Both the position numbers and the translations under genes were made by a program. A stretch of 64,000 nt of DNA from Icerya purchasi. Taxonomy: Eukaryota; Arthropoda; Insecta; Hemiptera; Monophlebidae. Shown one piece after another: positions 1 through 11,494 of the stretch. The first letter of the stretch is position 1. The number at the start of each line of letters is the position of its first letter. A model generated the notes under the pieces. The model saw only the letters and a program-made list of their open reading frames with translations. It had not been told where the DNA came from and searched no databases. Location: positions 509,350,815-509,414,814 of the forward strand of contig CM077115.1 of NCBI GenBank assembly GCA_039619475.1, written 5' to 3'.

Positions 1-1727
1 CCTTTGAAAAGGGAGGGTTGTACCAGAAAAACCACATTCCTTTGGTTATAGAGGTGTTTGAAAGACATTGTCAAGGGGAGATGAAGATATGTGTGTTTGA
101 GTGTAGGTGTGTACATGTAAACCGTTTTCTACAAAAGATATGAAGAGGAAGATCCTGTTTCAGCAGACTCAATAACATTGTCGCACGATCTAATAGATCG
201 TTATGGCAACATGCAAGGCAACATGCATGCAAGGTTATGAACGGAACATTTTTCGCTACGACTACGTGACAGCCATATGGGAGAAAAAATATAATACGAA
301 AGATTTCGAAAAAAAAAAAATGTTAGAGTTAGAAAAAAAAACAACAACAAAAAAAGAAATATTCTTAAACTAATAGAATCGAAAAAATTATTATGAATGA
401 TATGGGATCTAACGGTAGCAGATGAGTGCGTGCGAATGGATGGTGCGCTTTTGTGGCGGTTGTGACGATCAAGGAGTATGTGGAAAAAAATATAAAAAGT
501 ATGTACAATCAGTAAATTGATTGCAAAAAGGTAGATAGGTTTAAAGGTTACATTTGCTTATTTATTAGTAGAAAAGATGCATGGATGCCTTAAATTAACC
601 TTCTGCAAAATTAATGAAATAACGGTACGTAATTCAAGCCGGTTTTCATCGGGAGAGATTGTCCATTTTCACCATGCTTTCTAGAAAATGTGTATACATG
701 TCGTGGATTTGTATGTTGTAAAAGGTCGTAAATAACGGCACATGACAGGCGCTTCAATAATGTTACGAACGAACGGTGAGGCGGGCGGAGACATCTTAGA
801 CTGTGGAGCAGCGATTGAATTTCTTGGAAATGTCGAGATCAGTGTTCGATGACGTTGATGTCGATTTTTTTATGTGCATTTGTGTATTTGAACGAGTCTA
901 AAAAAATATTCTTCTAGCGAATAACGGTAAATAGCGGGGGAGTATTGAGCGGTCAAAGGTTGATAGAAAGACGAGACGAATACATGAAGAGGTTGACTAT
1001 ACCTGGAAAAGGACGATTAATGTTTGTAGCAACAATATCGTCAATGAAAATAATAGTTCCTTCGTTTAATAATTATACTGAGATGTGTATAATATTAAAA
1101 TTAGTTACGATGTTGATAAAAATTATTTAGTGCCCTGAGATTTTCTCTATCAAAATGTTAAAAGATGTAAAGTATGTATGACGGGGTGAATGTGTCGGAA
1201 AAATAATACCGGTAAAAGTAATTAAAGATCGATAATTAAAAATTAAATATAATGACTGTGTGTGGTATGTGTTTGGGTCTGATGTGATATGCTCCCGCGG
1301 CTAATACAGAAAAAAAAAAATGTTCACGATTAATAAGGAACCTATCTGTGAGTGTGACAATATGGCGTGTATGTAAGTCTGGAAGGAGTTGAAAAATAAA
1401 TAAAACATATTATAATTGCTAGGAAAACGTGTATGCATGGAAATGGATGTCGTGCAAATAAAATAAAAAAAAATATGTACGAACGGAAAAAAATTTCAAA
1501 AGACTTTTTGGAAAAATAATCTAGCAATAATATACAATAATTGATAGTAAAATGTGTGTTGGAGGCAACGTCTACACTTCTGCGAGAGTTGATTGTTTGA
1601 CTGGGTCTAGAACATATATTATGAAAGAATTGTAATTTGTGTAGGATGAATAGGGGAGGGAGAGGGAAATTATGAAACCGTGTTAAATAAAATTATACTC
1701 GATTTCATTTTTGAATACATATGTCTG
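1..1727. other. AT-rich non-coding stretch
   Basis: I see no gene here. The stretch has many A-runs of 8-12 bases and only short chance open frames. A segment around 385-440 (reading ATTATTATGAATGATATGGG, then a run ending in GCAGATGAGTGCG) resembles the units of the tandem repeat at 1728-2080, so it is probably a diverged outlying copy of that repeat. Confidence 0.6.
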
Positions 1728-2080
1728 GAAAAAAATTATGAACGTTCGGGAGAAACGATCTGAAGCGGGAAAAAAAATATAGTTAGAATAATTCCATAAT
1801 ACTTGGAGTTGAAAAAAGTTATTATGAACGGTATGGGAACTAACGTCGGCAGATGTGTGTGCATTCATCGCGTTGAAGACATTGTAGGATTTATTTTTAG
1901 AACCGGAGGAAAATAAAAATATTATGAACGGTCAGAAGAAATGATCGGAAGTGAAGAAAATATATAATTGGAATAATTCCATAATACTTGGAGTTGAATA
2001 AAAGTTATTATGAACGGTATGGGAACTAACGACAGCAGATGGGTGTGCGGGAATGGACGGTGTGCATTCATAGCGATCAC
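1728..2080. repeat. Imperfect tandem repeat, two units of about 185 bp
   Basis: Two adjacent units share the same landmarks in the same order: an A-run, ATTATGAACG, GAAACGATC or GAAATGATC, ATTCCATAATACTTGGAGTTG, then GTTATTATGAACGGTATGGG. The ATTCCATAATACTTGG landmark falls at 1791 and again at 1976, giving a period of 185 bp. No open reading frame is conserved between units. This is most likely a degenerate satellite. Confidence 0.75.
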
Positions 2081-2397
2081 ATAAAAAAATAATTACCTCT
2101 CAATATGAAATGACGGAGACGTCGGGAGCGTCTACCGGGAGTTTAATGGTCGTAGTAAAAGTAAATAGAATGCGATATATTCGATATTAAAGCAACGGAA
2201 TCGATCGGAAAAAGAGGGTGGAAGGGGTAAAGGAGACTAAAGCTAGTTTTGGACTATAAAAATAATTGATTTGTTAATTTGTAAATGTTTTGGATAACCG
2301 GTTAGGTTTAGACAACAGAGCAGGGATTGAGTTATTATGTGAAAAAAATAATAATTAAAAAAAATTGGAGGAGCCTAAACGGACGACACGTGCGGGG

Positions 2398-2875
2398 GAT
2401 CGACGTGTGCGCTTTTGCAGCGGAGATCGTTATGTCAGATATATGCGCGGGATCGGGACGTGCGCTTTAGCATATGGTAGTAAGATCGTAGAATCAGGAA
2501 AATAGGAGTAAAAAAATATACTTCGGCTAATTTTATAATACGTATACTTAGGCTTTGAAATATTAAAGAAATAATCGCGGTATCGGGAACGGAGCGCGTG
2601 TGTGTGGGTGTGATATCGCGGTGGAGATCGGAATATGCGTGGGATCGGCGCGTGTGCTTTCGCGACGGCTTACGTTATATTGGATATATGCGCGGATCGG
2701 GACGTGCGTCTTGGCATATGGCAGTAAGATCGGGGAATCGGGAAAATAAAAAAATTATACTTAAGTTAATTTTATAAAAAATAATCGAGGTATCGGGATC
2801 AGCGTATGCGCTTTCGCGGAAATAACGTTGTGTTAGATATATGCGTGGGATCTGGGCGTGCGCTTTCACGATGTT
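2398..2875. repeat. Degenerate tandem repeat rich in GCGCGGGATCGG
   Basis: A block containing GATATATGCGCGGGATCGGG, then ACGTGCG, GCATATGG, AGTAAGATCG and GGAAAATA occurs near 2438-2505 and again near 2680-2750. A third partial block with GATATATGCGTGGGATC and GTGCGCTTTC lies near 2835-2865. The spacing of the first two is about 243 bp. The units are more GC-rich and CpG-rich than their surroundings. No protein is encoded. Confidence 0.7.
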
Positions 2876-3078
2876 GGATGGAGCGTGCGCAGGGACGAAA
2901 TATACGTGTGAGAGGTATGAACTTGAGTTATAGGTTAGATTTACGCTTTAAATAATATATTGGGGTTAAATTTTGGAATTTTCATACTTAGCCCCTGAAT
3001 TTTGAAAAAATCGTGGTAATGTAGCGGGCGGGCAGGGCCAGCGGGGACTTGGGTTACTTTCGGTCATTAATTAATAAT

Positions 3079-3420
3079 CGGTTCGGTTTATCGGAAACGA
3101 GCGGGACACATACGGGGTAATTTCGGAGAAATTTGGGGAACTTGGGAGAACCTGGGGGAACTTTCAGCACCTGGACACTACTTAGGGTTACTTGCGCCCC
3201 CGAAAAACACTTTGGGCAGTTTATTGACCTCGGGACACTGTTTGGACGTTCGGTTTATCGGAAATGCACGGGCACCGTCTGGGGGAAACTCGGAGGAATC
3301 GGGGGAAACTGGGGTGAATTTTGACCACCTGGACATGAATTGGGGTGAATTTAGTGTTCGGATTACCGGTCTGGGGTGAATTTTCGCCTCCGGGACAGGA
3401 ATTGGGGTTCGGTTTGCGGA
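3079..3420. repeat. G-rich degenerate tandem repeat, about 167-bp period
   Basis: GTTCGGTTTATCGGAAA occurs at about 3081 and again at 3248 and is each time followed by CGGG/CACGGGCACC and a run of GGGGAA-type words. Further on, GGGGTGAATTTT followed by a CC-CC-GGACA-GAATTGGGG pattern repeats at a shorter interval. The plus strand is strongly G-biased over C. No gene is evident. Confidence 0.6.
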
Positions 3421-5349
3421 CTTCCTAGCTTCGGCTTTTATAGACTACTTATGTACAAATAAATAAAGATTAATTTGACATAAGAATTCGTGCAGGAATT
3501 ACTAGAACGTCAGTACAAGAAAAAGCTAGCTTACCATGTTTCAATAAATATCACGCTAGATATATGGGTTCTATTCTATATAACTTATTACTAGAAACGA
3601 TAAAAACAAATCTCAGAAATTACGAGTACAAGCGTAAAATTTTATCTGACTACATTTCTGAAGATAATATTCAACTTTGATTAAGTAGTTGGGATATGAT
3701 TAAGCATTTATATAAAATCACATTGCACTGAGTATCCTATATCTTAAAGTCACTACACTGCACATGAAAATAAATTATGGTTAAAAATAAAAAACCTTAT
3801 ATGAAGTAAAATTCACTGCACTAAACCGCTTTATATATTCATTTATTTATCTATTTATTTATTTAACTTACATCTCACATCACGACGTAGTACTTTTAAA
3901 TATTTTGCAAAATTAAAAGCACAAATAGAGCCTACGCAAAAACTATAAACATAAGTATTTCTTTAGTATTTCTAAAATTATAAGTTATGTATACAATTAA
4001 ATTTAGTACAGTAAATCGCCGGGGTAGATATGTAAACAATAGCAGTTCATATAATATAAACCTATTAGAATTTCGATATATGTCATAAATCGATTGTTGT
4101 CACATCAGGTAATTATTTTAGATCGATTAGTACATAATTTTTATTGTGCCTCACTTTGGTTTCTATACAAATAATAAAACCACGTTAATTTCCGGCTTAG
4201 AAAAAGTTTAGTATAATTTCGGTTCATTCGATAAAAATGCCTAACATTGTTATTACTGACAATATTATCATGTACAGTATAATCGTAAAATATGTATCGG
4301 TATAATTAAGTCAATACACTTTAATTTTCTGTGGGTTTTTGATTACAGGAGAACACTCTCGATCAATAATAAAGTGGCTAATGTTTTGGCCAACGTGCTA
4401 TTCGTTCCTATTTTTACTTTAAGAATATTCTAGGTTCTAGTTAAAAAGTTTCCTTCCAGGTTGTGGTCAGATATTTACCGTTTTTCTTTTACCGATAATA
4501 CTTCTTCAGTTTCGCTATTGGACCCAATCTTCCTTCTGATCTTTAGTTCTTTTTAAAGCTTATTTCTTCCGTTTTTTCTTTTTTTTGTAGTTTCTAATAT
4601 TCGTCTTCGCTTTAATCGTGCATTACTGTCCTTGTCACGCTATCGTCTTTCCTCATTGTTCTCTTCGTCTCAGTGAACACATTTTCTTTGAAAAATCTTC
4701 TCTTTCTATTGTTCCATTCTCTATTCATGCTTATTGAAGCCTTGGCTTTCTATTTCTTATATTTCGTTTCCTTTCTTTCCTTGTGACTGTTTTTTTTTTT
4801 TTTTATTAAAAACCAAAAAATACATATGATTTAAAAAACTCTTTTCCCTATTAACAATGTTACATAATTAAAAATATTTAATAAAAAATAAACGCTGTTC
4901 AAAAAGATTGTTCAAAACATTTCTCTTTTCAAATCTGGTACCGAGCGGAACGGTCACATATCGGCATAATGGGAACAACAAGAATACGGGCAGCAGACAA
5001 ATGGGTAATGTAGTGAGGAGTAGGAATCCAACTTTTAACAATGTGGAGACATTTAAAAAATAAAAGAGAATATTCAAAGAAAGTTGATGGGGATTGCAAA
5101 AAAGTAAGTCGAAGATAGATAGAAAATGGAAAATCGCGACGAATGAAACAGTATCTTTTTTCTCCTTTCCACGGATCCAAAAATAATGTGTAATCAAAGG
5201 TTTAAAATAATTACGTAATCACTTCATAACCTCTTATTTTTATTTTTTCAACTCTGAAAAACCTTACGTGTCCTCCTAAAGTTAATTTCCTGTTCTTATC
5301 TTTCAAATCTTCTTTACAAGTAGAATACTATCAATTTTCCATTTCTTTC
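3421..5349. other. AT-rich non-coding stretch
   Basis: No gene or mobile-element protein is recognisable. The region contains an ATTT-type microsatellite near 3840-3866, a T-rich segment at 4440-4800 ending in a T run at about 4790-4804, and chance open frames only. The 109-codon minus-strand frame at 4868-5197 is hydrophobic, T-driven and matches nothing I know. Confidence 0.55.
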
Positions 5350-5490
5350 AAGTATGTGTGTATCTTTATCGATGGCTCGAAGAGTTCTGGTGGAGCCGGT
5401 GCCTCTTTTACTCATTCGGACATTAATTTTCTTGAATTTTTCAGACTTTCTTTCTTTTGCTCGATATTTAATGCTTTACCACGCTGCATT
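5350..5490 (+). pseudogene. Family A retrotransposon fragment: RNase H start
   Basis: A short open stretch reads FIDGSKSSGGAGASF followed by a segment matching the region around the first catalytic aspartate of RNase H in the large family A copy, which has FTDGSKSALGVGAAFTLPDF at the same place, then FRLSFFCSIF against FKLPSFSSIF. The T before DGSK has become I here. Homology stops on both sides, so this is a small internal relic. The family assignment rests on about 40 residues. Confidence 0.6.
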
Positions 5491-7064
5491 GTATTACCCA
5501 TATTTATAGCTATCTCGTTCTTAATTTTCACGTTTCCCTAAGAAACGATATAAAACTTGCTACACGTCAAAAGAGGATTATTAATAGAGTTGCTTTCGAT
5601 GGTGTCATTATTGTAAATATCCGTTATAACGGGAACAAATTTTTATCTCGCTCTCCCCCTCATTCTATAACCAGTTCTGTACATGTGTACTCATGATTAT
5701 ATGCCTGTTTCATACTCACCCCCCACCCCCACCCCACCCCCCTGTATTGTCGCGGTAGGGCTCTGCGGTTTTTTTTAAAATACCAAAGATGATAGGTGGT
5801 CGTATGTTTTGAAAATATTCGCGTGATAAAAATTTAAAAAAACAAAAATAGAAATGTAAAAACGCTGCATATGCTACAAAAATTTCATTCAAAGTTTGGA
5901 TTTTAAGTGAAAAAATTCGATCGCATTCAGCATCCCCCAAAAAATATACCCTGCCACACCTGTGAGAAATATACCCTTTTTTTTAGCACACGTCCGATAT
6001 GTAATTGTTCAGTTGTGTAATTATTTTTCTTCCTCCACCGCCTTCGGCCTGGTGCATTGTGAGTCTCTTTGTTCGGATGGTGGCCACAGTGATACTGGGC
6101 CAAGGTGGTGTGTATCTTCCTGGGCCAGTACGAACTTTGCGCTATCTTTTAGCGATCATGCTGGTCTCCTACGATATAGAGTTGCTCTCCTTCTTCTCCT
6201 TAATATTTGGTAGGCTTGTCTTCTGCAGCTGCCGTTTGAATGATGGCTAAACAATCATTTTGCTTTTCTGGACGGATTATCACTGCTTTACAGTCGCAAC
6301 CGTAGTGCGAAACAGCGATTTATTGTTTCATCGGGCACTGGCGAATCAATCTTAACAAGGGTTCCACTTTGCGTATAAAACGGCTCATTTTACTAATTGT
6401 GGACTTCATCTTTATCAATAACCGTGCCGCCACATGCGATTGTCAAAGAACCTAACGTAAGTATGCTGTTGACGCTGTTAATTTAATAACATTTTCCGTT
6501 GTAAACTCATTAAATGCGCTCGATTGTAGGCCTGGTCCTGTATCCTAGATATTACGGAAAGAAAATTATTTTCCCCTAAGAAGAAGAGGAGGCGTCCATT
6601 GTTTTTTCTTTACCTATTCTGGATAGAACACCTACTAATGGTATGGGACGGTAACTTTTAAAAGAATAAAGGTCTTTATTATGTTTTAATATTGGGATGT
6701 TCAGCACTATCTACCAGAGGTGAATTTCTATATTTGATTAAAGTAAAGTAAAGTAAGTCCCATACCCTTTAGTATCGAGGGTATATGTATATAAAAAGAC
6801 GAAGGATGTTACGGTAATCAATGTGCGCTCAACATAATAGTGCCGCTTCTAACTAGTCCTATAATACAGATATAATGGTGATAGCTGCTTTACTGCCACC
6901 GTTGGCGAAAACTATTGAACTATTGTGTAGTTCACAAGTGTAGTTGAAACGTTAGTACTATTGCCGGGTTTCCGAGTTTACGTGCGTTTGACCTAGGGTA
7001 GGCCATATAAACCGTTGGTTAAAGACAAGGCAAAGCTGGTTATTCCTGACTTGACATCTCATCA
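5491..7064. other. Non-coding stretch with a C-rich tract
   Basis: The region includes an interrupted C-rich tract at about 5719-5743 (CCCCCCACCCCCACCCC type). Short plus-strand frames at 5962-6250 overlap each other and match nothing recognisable. GTATGGGACGGTAACTTTT near 6643 and AAGTAAGTCCCATACCCTTT near 6750 form loose inverted partners. I see no gene. Confidence 0.5.
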
Positions 7065-8952
7065 ATGATGCTCTGTTCTGAAATTGACAAGTGCGGGGTT
7101 TTGCTGAATCATTTTTTCCCTTACGAAACTATCCAGTTGCCTGATGTTGTGCCTATTAACAACTCAGTATTGCCTTCCTTCAGAAAAAACGCGCTGTTGG
7201 ATGGTATAATTAAAAAAATAAAAAAATATAAAAGCATCTTCTTCTTATAAAATAAACAATAAACTTGTGAAATTTCCAAATAAGAAATTGCCAACTCTTT
7301 TCTTCGCGCTCTTTTTTAGATGTTTTCAATTCAGGTCCTTCCGCAGTGCTGGAAAGTGGCTGATTTCAAGCTGATTAGCAAGCCTGATAGAGACCCCTCC
7401 TCAGTTAGCAGCTATCGCCCGATATCTCTGCTGGATTCAATTGGCAAGGTATTTGAGCACAGATTTATTTTGGACGAGGTGTCCAACAAAAACTTGTTTC
7501 ATTCTTATTAGTTCGGTTTTCGTACAAGGTTTCCTTCGGAAGGTGCGGTACTTAAACTTGTTTCTCAAATTAAATACTAAACCGTTAGCGGCAGGTCTGC
7601 GGTTGTTATCTCCTATGATACCTGGGAAGCCTTTGTCAACTGCAGATGGTCTGCAATAGTATCATGATAAGAAACAATTTCAATATATAATCAATCTGAT
7701 CATTAGATACTTTACTGACGGATTTGCAGGTCCGGAGTTGGGCTCCCCGTCCCTCTCTACGAAGGCCACATGTGGTGTCCCCTAAGGATCTATCTTAGGT
7801 TCAACTCTATGGAATTCTCTATACTCTCTGGTTCACTTTCCGTAAATCCTTTAATAACAAGTGTGTCTTAATTTCTTATGCCGACGATCTTTGTTTAGTC
7901 TTTGACGTCCATCGAAACTACCCTTTAAAATAAATTGAAAACGTTTCGAAATATCTAGAGGAGGTCGTTGGTGATTTCGGTTTGGAGCTGCTCCGAAATG
8001 TAGTTTGATCGTGGAATTACTGGACGGATAACTGACTTTTTGCTGTTTTCTGAATTAGCCCATCAGCCACACTTGTAACCTCGAGTATTTAGGAGTGATC
8101 ATAGGTGAAAATCTCACCTTCATTCTCCATCACAACATGACTACTGCAAAATGCGGTGCTCTTTTTTAAATAGGTTAGCCAGAATCCAACTAAATTCCTG
8201 GGCATTATCCTATAAAGAACGGCACATACTCTATAAAAATTTAATTCAAACCTTATATGGGTATAGCACCGTTATCTGTGTTAATAAAAGAAGGTCCATT
8301 TAAGGGTTAACTTACAACAAGGGAAATTCCTTTTACGTCTTGCTTCGCTTTCTAAAAACTTCTCCAACATCCGGAGCCTGTGTGATTTTTGGTGTCCCGC
8401 CAATGGATTTGTATCTCATTGGCGCCGGCAATGATTAGTGAACACAGACTGGTTGGTGGCGTAAATTCCATAAAACAATTGAAACTTTTGGAAAATAATT
8501 TTCTAGGAATTCAACAGCCTATTTTGTAACAAACTTTTTAAAAAACTCGTTGCTTAGATAATTCGTTCCGAGTGGCAGAGACGATAACTGACTCTACTGG
8601 CAGGAAAACTTATGATTTCCTGTCAGATGTTTCGTTACGATTAAAAATTAAAGATATGAAGATAATTTTTTTAAATTCACAAGTATTATCCGGGCATGGC
8701 AAGTTCCAATACTACTTATTTAGGTTTAAGCTTACCGATGCTTCTTTTTATACTCATCATGCGCCACTGATGATGTTAGTTCGAATATCCCTTCTTCTGT
8801 TTGTAAGGTTTATTATATGGCTTCATTCTATACATCCCCTACTCTTGATAAGAGTATGCGATCTTTCTGGAATAATCTTAAAGGAACTGTGCGCCTTAAT
8901 TTTACTTTATGCAATCGGTAGCTTTGTCAACACATTAATTCTCAATCGTTAA
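7065..8952 (+). pseudogene. R1-clade-like non-LTR retrotransposon relic (reverse transcriptase to C-terminus)
   Basis: Conceptual translation across stops and frameshifts gives reverse-transcriptase landmarks in order: LPQCWKVADFKLI and SYRPISLLDSIGKVFE (7335-7470), FGFRTRFPSEGA just after 7511, GVP-stop-GSILG near 7773 where the family has GVPQGS, and SYADDLCLVFD at about 7873-7900 with the intact YADD catalytic box. The frame at 8572-8952 starts with a C-terminal R1-type segment: TGRKTYDFLSDVSLRLK, then LSGHGKFQYYLFRFKLTD, matching the TGHG...YLHRF...D block before the terminal CCHC motif of R1 and related elements. The endonuclease and ORF1 are absent. At least five stops or frameshifts make it non-functional. 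The element is not in rDNA, the usual site of R1 itself, so I assign it only to the wider R1-like clade. Confidence 0.75.
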
Positions 8953-9104
8953 CCCAATGATGTTGATCTGCTTGAGCAGCGTAGCCTCTTCGGCATGCTT
9001 AATTTTTACTCTATTTACATATGCATATTTAAAAATATCCTTCCTTAACATAAAAATCCATTATTTTGTTATTGTTCCAGTTTTGAATAGAATTCGCATG
9101 AATT

Positions 9105-9118
9105 AAATATATTAAGTT
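9105..9118. repeat. Target-site duplication, left copy
   Basis: AAATATATTAAGTT occurs here and again at 10106-10119, exactly bracketing the minus-strand family A copy. The left copy sits next to the T-run that is the poly(A) tail of that copy. Confidence 0.85.
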
Positions 9119-9153
9119 CTTTTTTTTTTTTTTTTTTTTTTTTAACCCCCCTT

Positions 9154-9182
9154 TGGGCATATCAACAAAGGATCTTCGCCCA
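9154..9182 (-). promoter_or_regulatory. 3'-terminal RNA hairpin of a family A copy
   Basis: On the minus strand TGGGC pairs with GCCCA (outer stem, 5 bp) and ATC pairs with GAT (inner stem, 3 bp) around the 7-base loop CTTTGTT. The same architecture with different bases occurs at the 3' end of the large family A copy (49621-49648), where the stems are TGAGT/GCTCA and GTC/GAC. It lies between the stop codon and the tail. A role in template recognition by the reverse transcriptase is inferred. Confidence 0.6.
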
Positions 9183-9208
9183 GAAACGAAAGGAAGGAGA
9201 AGGATCAG

Positions 9209-10105
9209 TTAAATGTAGATTCGGTCAGCTATTGATAAGATAAAGGAACTGAGGATAGGAACAACTGAGATCGACGGAAACGATAAGATATACGAGGCAC
9301 AATAAGGAGTAGGGAGTTTGAGTGACAGCAGATTGGAATACAAAGAGGTACGTTCGTTCACGAGGGATGGACATTCAAAGAGGATATGGTCAGGATCACA
9401 GACGGCTACGTCGTCAGGATGAAGAGGGCAATAAGGGGAAAGAGCGAGATGAAAACGAAAGCGTGAGGAAGGAAGAAGAGTATGATTCAGACGTAAACGG
9501 ATAATAGAAACAATAACGGAGCGGTGAAGCGAAGGAAAATCGTAAAACCAAGACCGCGTGGGAAGATTAGGTTGGATGGAAAAATAAAAGGAAGAATGAT
9601 TAGAAAAGGAGGAAACGTAAAAATCTGACCAAAATCTAACATGAAACTTTTTGCACAATGGGAGTAAATTCGAAACGGGAATTTTAGAGAAAAAAAAGCG
9701 GGAGGATACAGCAATCTGAGCCAAAGAATCAGCCATTTCGTTACCCTCTATCCCCATATGACTGGGGACCCAGAGCATTTCAATGCGGATAGCGTGAAGT
9801 GAGAAGAGAGTGTGAATGAGAGAGCGAATACGGAGGATGAAAAGGTCAGAGGAGTGAGAGGGGAAATGAGAGGAAATAGCTTTAAGAGCACACATGGAGT
9901 CGGAGATAATTAAAAATTTAGAAGAAGAACGATGTGAGGAAATATGGATTATGGCACGTAAAATGGCCGTTAACTCGGCCGTAAAGATAGTACAAAAGGA
10001 AGGGAGACGAAAAGATTCAGAGAAATTAATGCTCGGAATGATGAAAGAAGCTCCAACTCCATTAGGCCCCTTCGAACCATCCGTAAAAATAGCAATATGG
10101 GAAGG
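9209..10105 (-). pseudogene. RNase H and C-terminal zinc region of truncated family A ORF2
   Basis: The frame is open from the insertion boundary to the stop at 9209 although the first in-frame ATG is only at 9895. Upstream of that ATG it reads IFTDGSKGPNGVGASF and AELTAILRAI, the first two catalytic segments of RNase H (D and E). Downstream it has IISDS (third acidic residue) and LWVPSHMGIEGNEMADSLAQ with the last catalytic Asp. A C-terminal C-H-C-type region reads CDPDHILFECPS. All four RNase H acidic residues (D, E, D, D) are therefore present. Without the reverse transcriptase and endonuclease it cannot act alone, and it probably has no promoter. The plus-strand open frame at 9894-10412 is only its antisense shadow. 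Confidence 0.85.
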
Positions 10106-10119
10106 AAATATATTAAGTT
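10106..10119. repeat. Target-site duplication, right copy
   Basis: AAATATATTAAGTT is identical to the copy at 9105-9118. It marks the 5' truncation point of the family A insertion, exactly where the translated homology stops. Confidence 0.85.
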
Positions 10120-11199
10120 ACATTCAAGAACACATTTGTATAACACGCTATTTACATGATTCTATTTTTATAAAATCGTCTTTTTGTCTTTTCTTCACTG
10201 TTGTTTCAGACTACTTCACGCACAACTTGGTTGACGGCACTATGTTTTTTATCCCGTCCCCTTCCTATTGCAGGGAACTATCGCGTAAACCGCGTTTATT
10301 CCTTTTGTTTAAGATACACATTCATTTGCACCCATCATTTCCCTTTTATAGGTATTCCTGTACTTCGTGCACACATATTACGAGTATAATAAATATATTT
10401 CCCCATCCATAATTTTGGAATTGGGGTCTTTGCAAAAAAAAAAAATAAAGTCCACGCGCGTTTATCACAACATCGACCATTGTTATAGCCTCACCAACAG
10501 TAATCATCCGTCATTTGGACAAATTTTTGAGGGAATTATTAACCCATCTGCAATTAATTCAACGCAACAGATGTCATAATTTTTAATACCTGTATATAGT
10601 CATTTGAATTTAGAAACAGCGAATTGATATACGCCAATTAACAAATGTAAAAATTTCCATTTTCGTTCTCTCTTTCTCTCTTTTATTAGTGCAACTAAAT
10701 TTTTAATATATTCTATATTTGACAGCTGATATTTAGCTTCTCTTGGGTGAAGCGTAAATGGAACTACCGCAAGTTGCATAGAGATAAAAAAAAAAATTAA
10801 TCAAACGCTTAAAAAAGTAAAAAAAAAAAAAACAATTAAGCAAACGCTCAAAAAAAGAAAAATTTACAAAACAACTGCAAGCGAAAAGTCATACAAAAAA
10901 ACAATTAAGAACTGAATACGTGTTAAACTAATTGGAACAAATGAGAAATTGTACAAACTTAAAATGTACGTATAATAAAACGATAACTGGAGGGTTGCGA
11001 AGTGTTACGATTCATTGGGATTCGCAATGTACTACGTCTAATTGGGACCGGTTCTTTTCTGCTCCGAACTGTTTTGTTTTTTTTTTATTTTCATTTAGAT
11101 GGCGCTCCCTGGCATAATAGTGAATCGCAGACAAGTCTCGTACAAACTACTGACGACATGTACGTATAGAGAACGTGTTTATACAGCTCTTAAGCCAAG
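10120..11199. other. AT-rich non-coding stretch
   Basis: No gene is seen. A local duplication near 10800-10860 repeats CAAACGCT followed by an A-rich run. The overlapping plus-strand frames at 10201-10579 have no recognisable content. Confidence 0.5.
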
Positions 11200-11494
11200 A
11201 CCATGCATCTCCTTATTGTTCTCTTCGCGATTGTGATCCTCCTCGTATATGTGTGATGCTGATCACATTTTCTTCGAGTGTCCTGCTCTCTTCGTAATAA
11301 ACGTTCTCTTTTATACGGCCAGATCTTGTCATTAGATCTCCCTACTCACTATATCTTCTCTTTCCTTCATCTTCTATGGTATCTGCACTGCTGTCCTTTG
11401 TTGCGTCCATTTTGGACCGCCTAGCTATTTAGTTTTTTAGCTTAGCTTTCCCTGTTGTTAGGTCAATGCCGCTGGCACGCCTACAAAAAAAAAA
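11200..11494 (+). pseudogene. Family A-like retrotransposon 3' fragment with tail
   Basis: With one frameshift, the plus strand encodes RPCISLLFSSRL and then CDADHIFFECPALF, which matches the terminal CDxxHILxECP zinc-type region of the family A copies (CDPDHILFECPS and CDANHILLECPS). After several stops comes a 3' untranslated region ending in a hairpin (11459-11483) and a tail of A and C residues (11485 onward). Everything 5' of the C-terminus is missing. The fragment is older or from another subfamily, since its hairpin sequence differs from the other copies. Confidence 0.65.
11459..11483 (+). promoter_or_regulatory. 3'-terminal RNA hairpin of a family A-like copy
   Basis: TAGGT (11459-11463) pairs with GCCTA (11479-11483) and TGCC pairs with GGCA around a GCT loop, directly before the A-rich tail. 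Position and two-stem shape match the hairpins at 9154-9182 and 49621-49648, but the bases are different, as expected if shape rather than sequence is kept. Confidence 0.55.

Larger units (their letters stand above)
9119..10105 (-). mobile_element. Family A non-LTR retrotransposon, 5'-truncated copy
   Basis: The element is bounded by a perfect 14-bp target-site duplication (9105-9118 and 10106-10119). Its minus-strand poly(A) tail is the T run at 9120-9143. Only the RNase H domain and C-terminal region were copied, which is the usual outcome of incomplete target-primed reverse transcription. The 3' untranslated region of about 65 bases contains a hairpin at 9154-9182. Clean boundaries and a long open frame suggest a fairly recent insertion. 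Confidence 0.9.

Noticed and set aside
4868..5197. 109-codon hydrophobic minus-strand frame as a membrane protein
   Set aside because: No recognisable domain, two overlapping frames, and T-rich composition explains the hydrophobicity.
7065..8952. True rDNA-specific R1 element
   Set aside because: There is no 28S rRNA sequence on either side. Only the clade-level resemblance is supported.
9894..10412. 172-codon plus-strand open frame
   Set aside because: Its first part is the antisense of the family A RNase H, and it crosses the target-site duplication into unrelated DNA.
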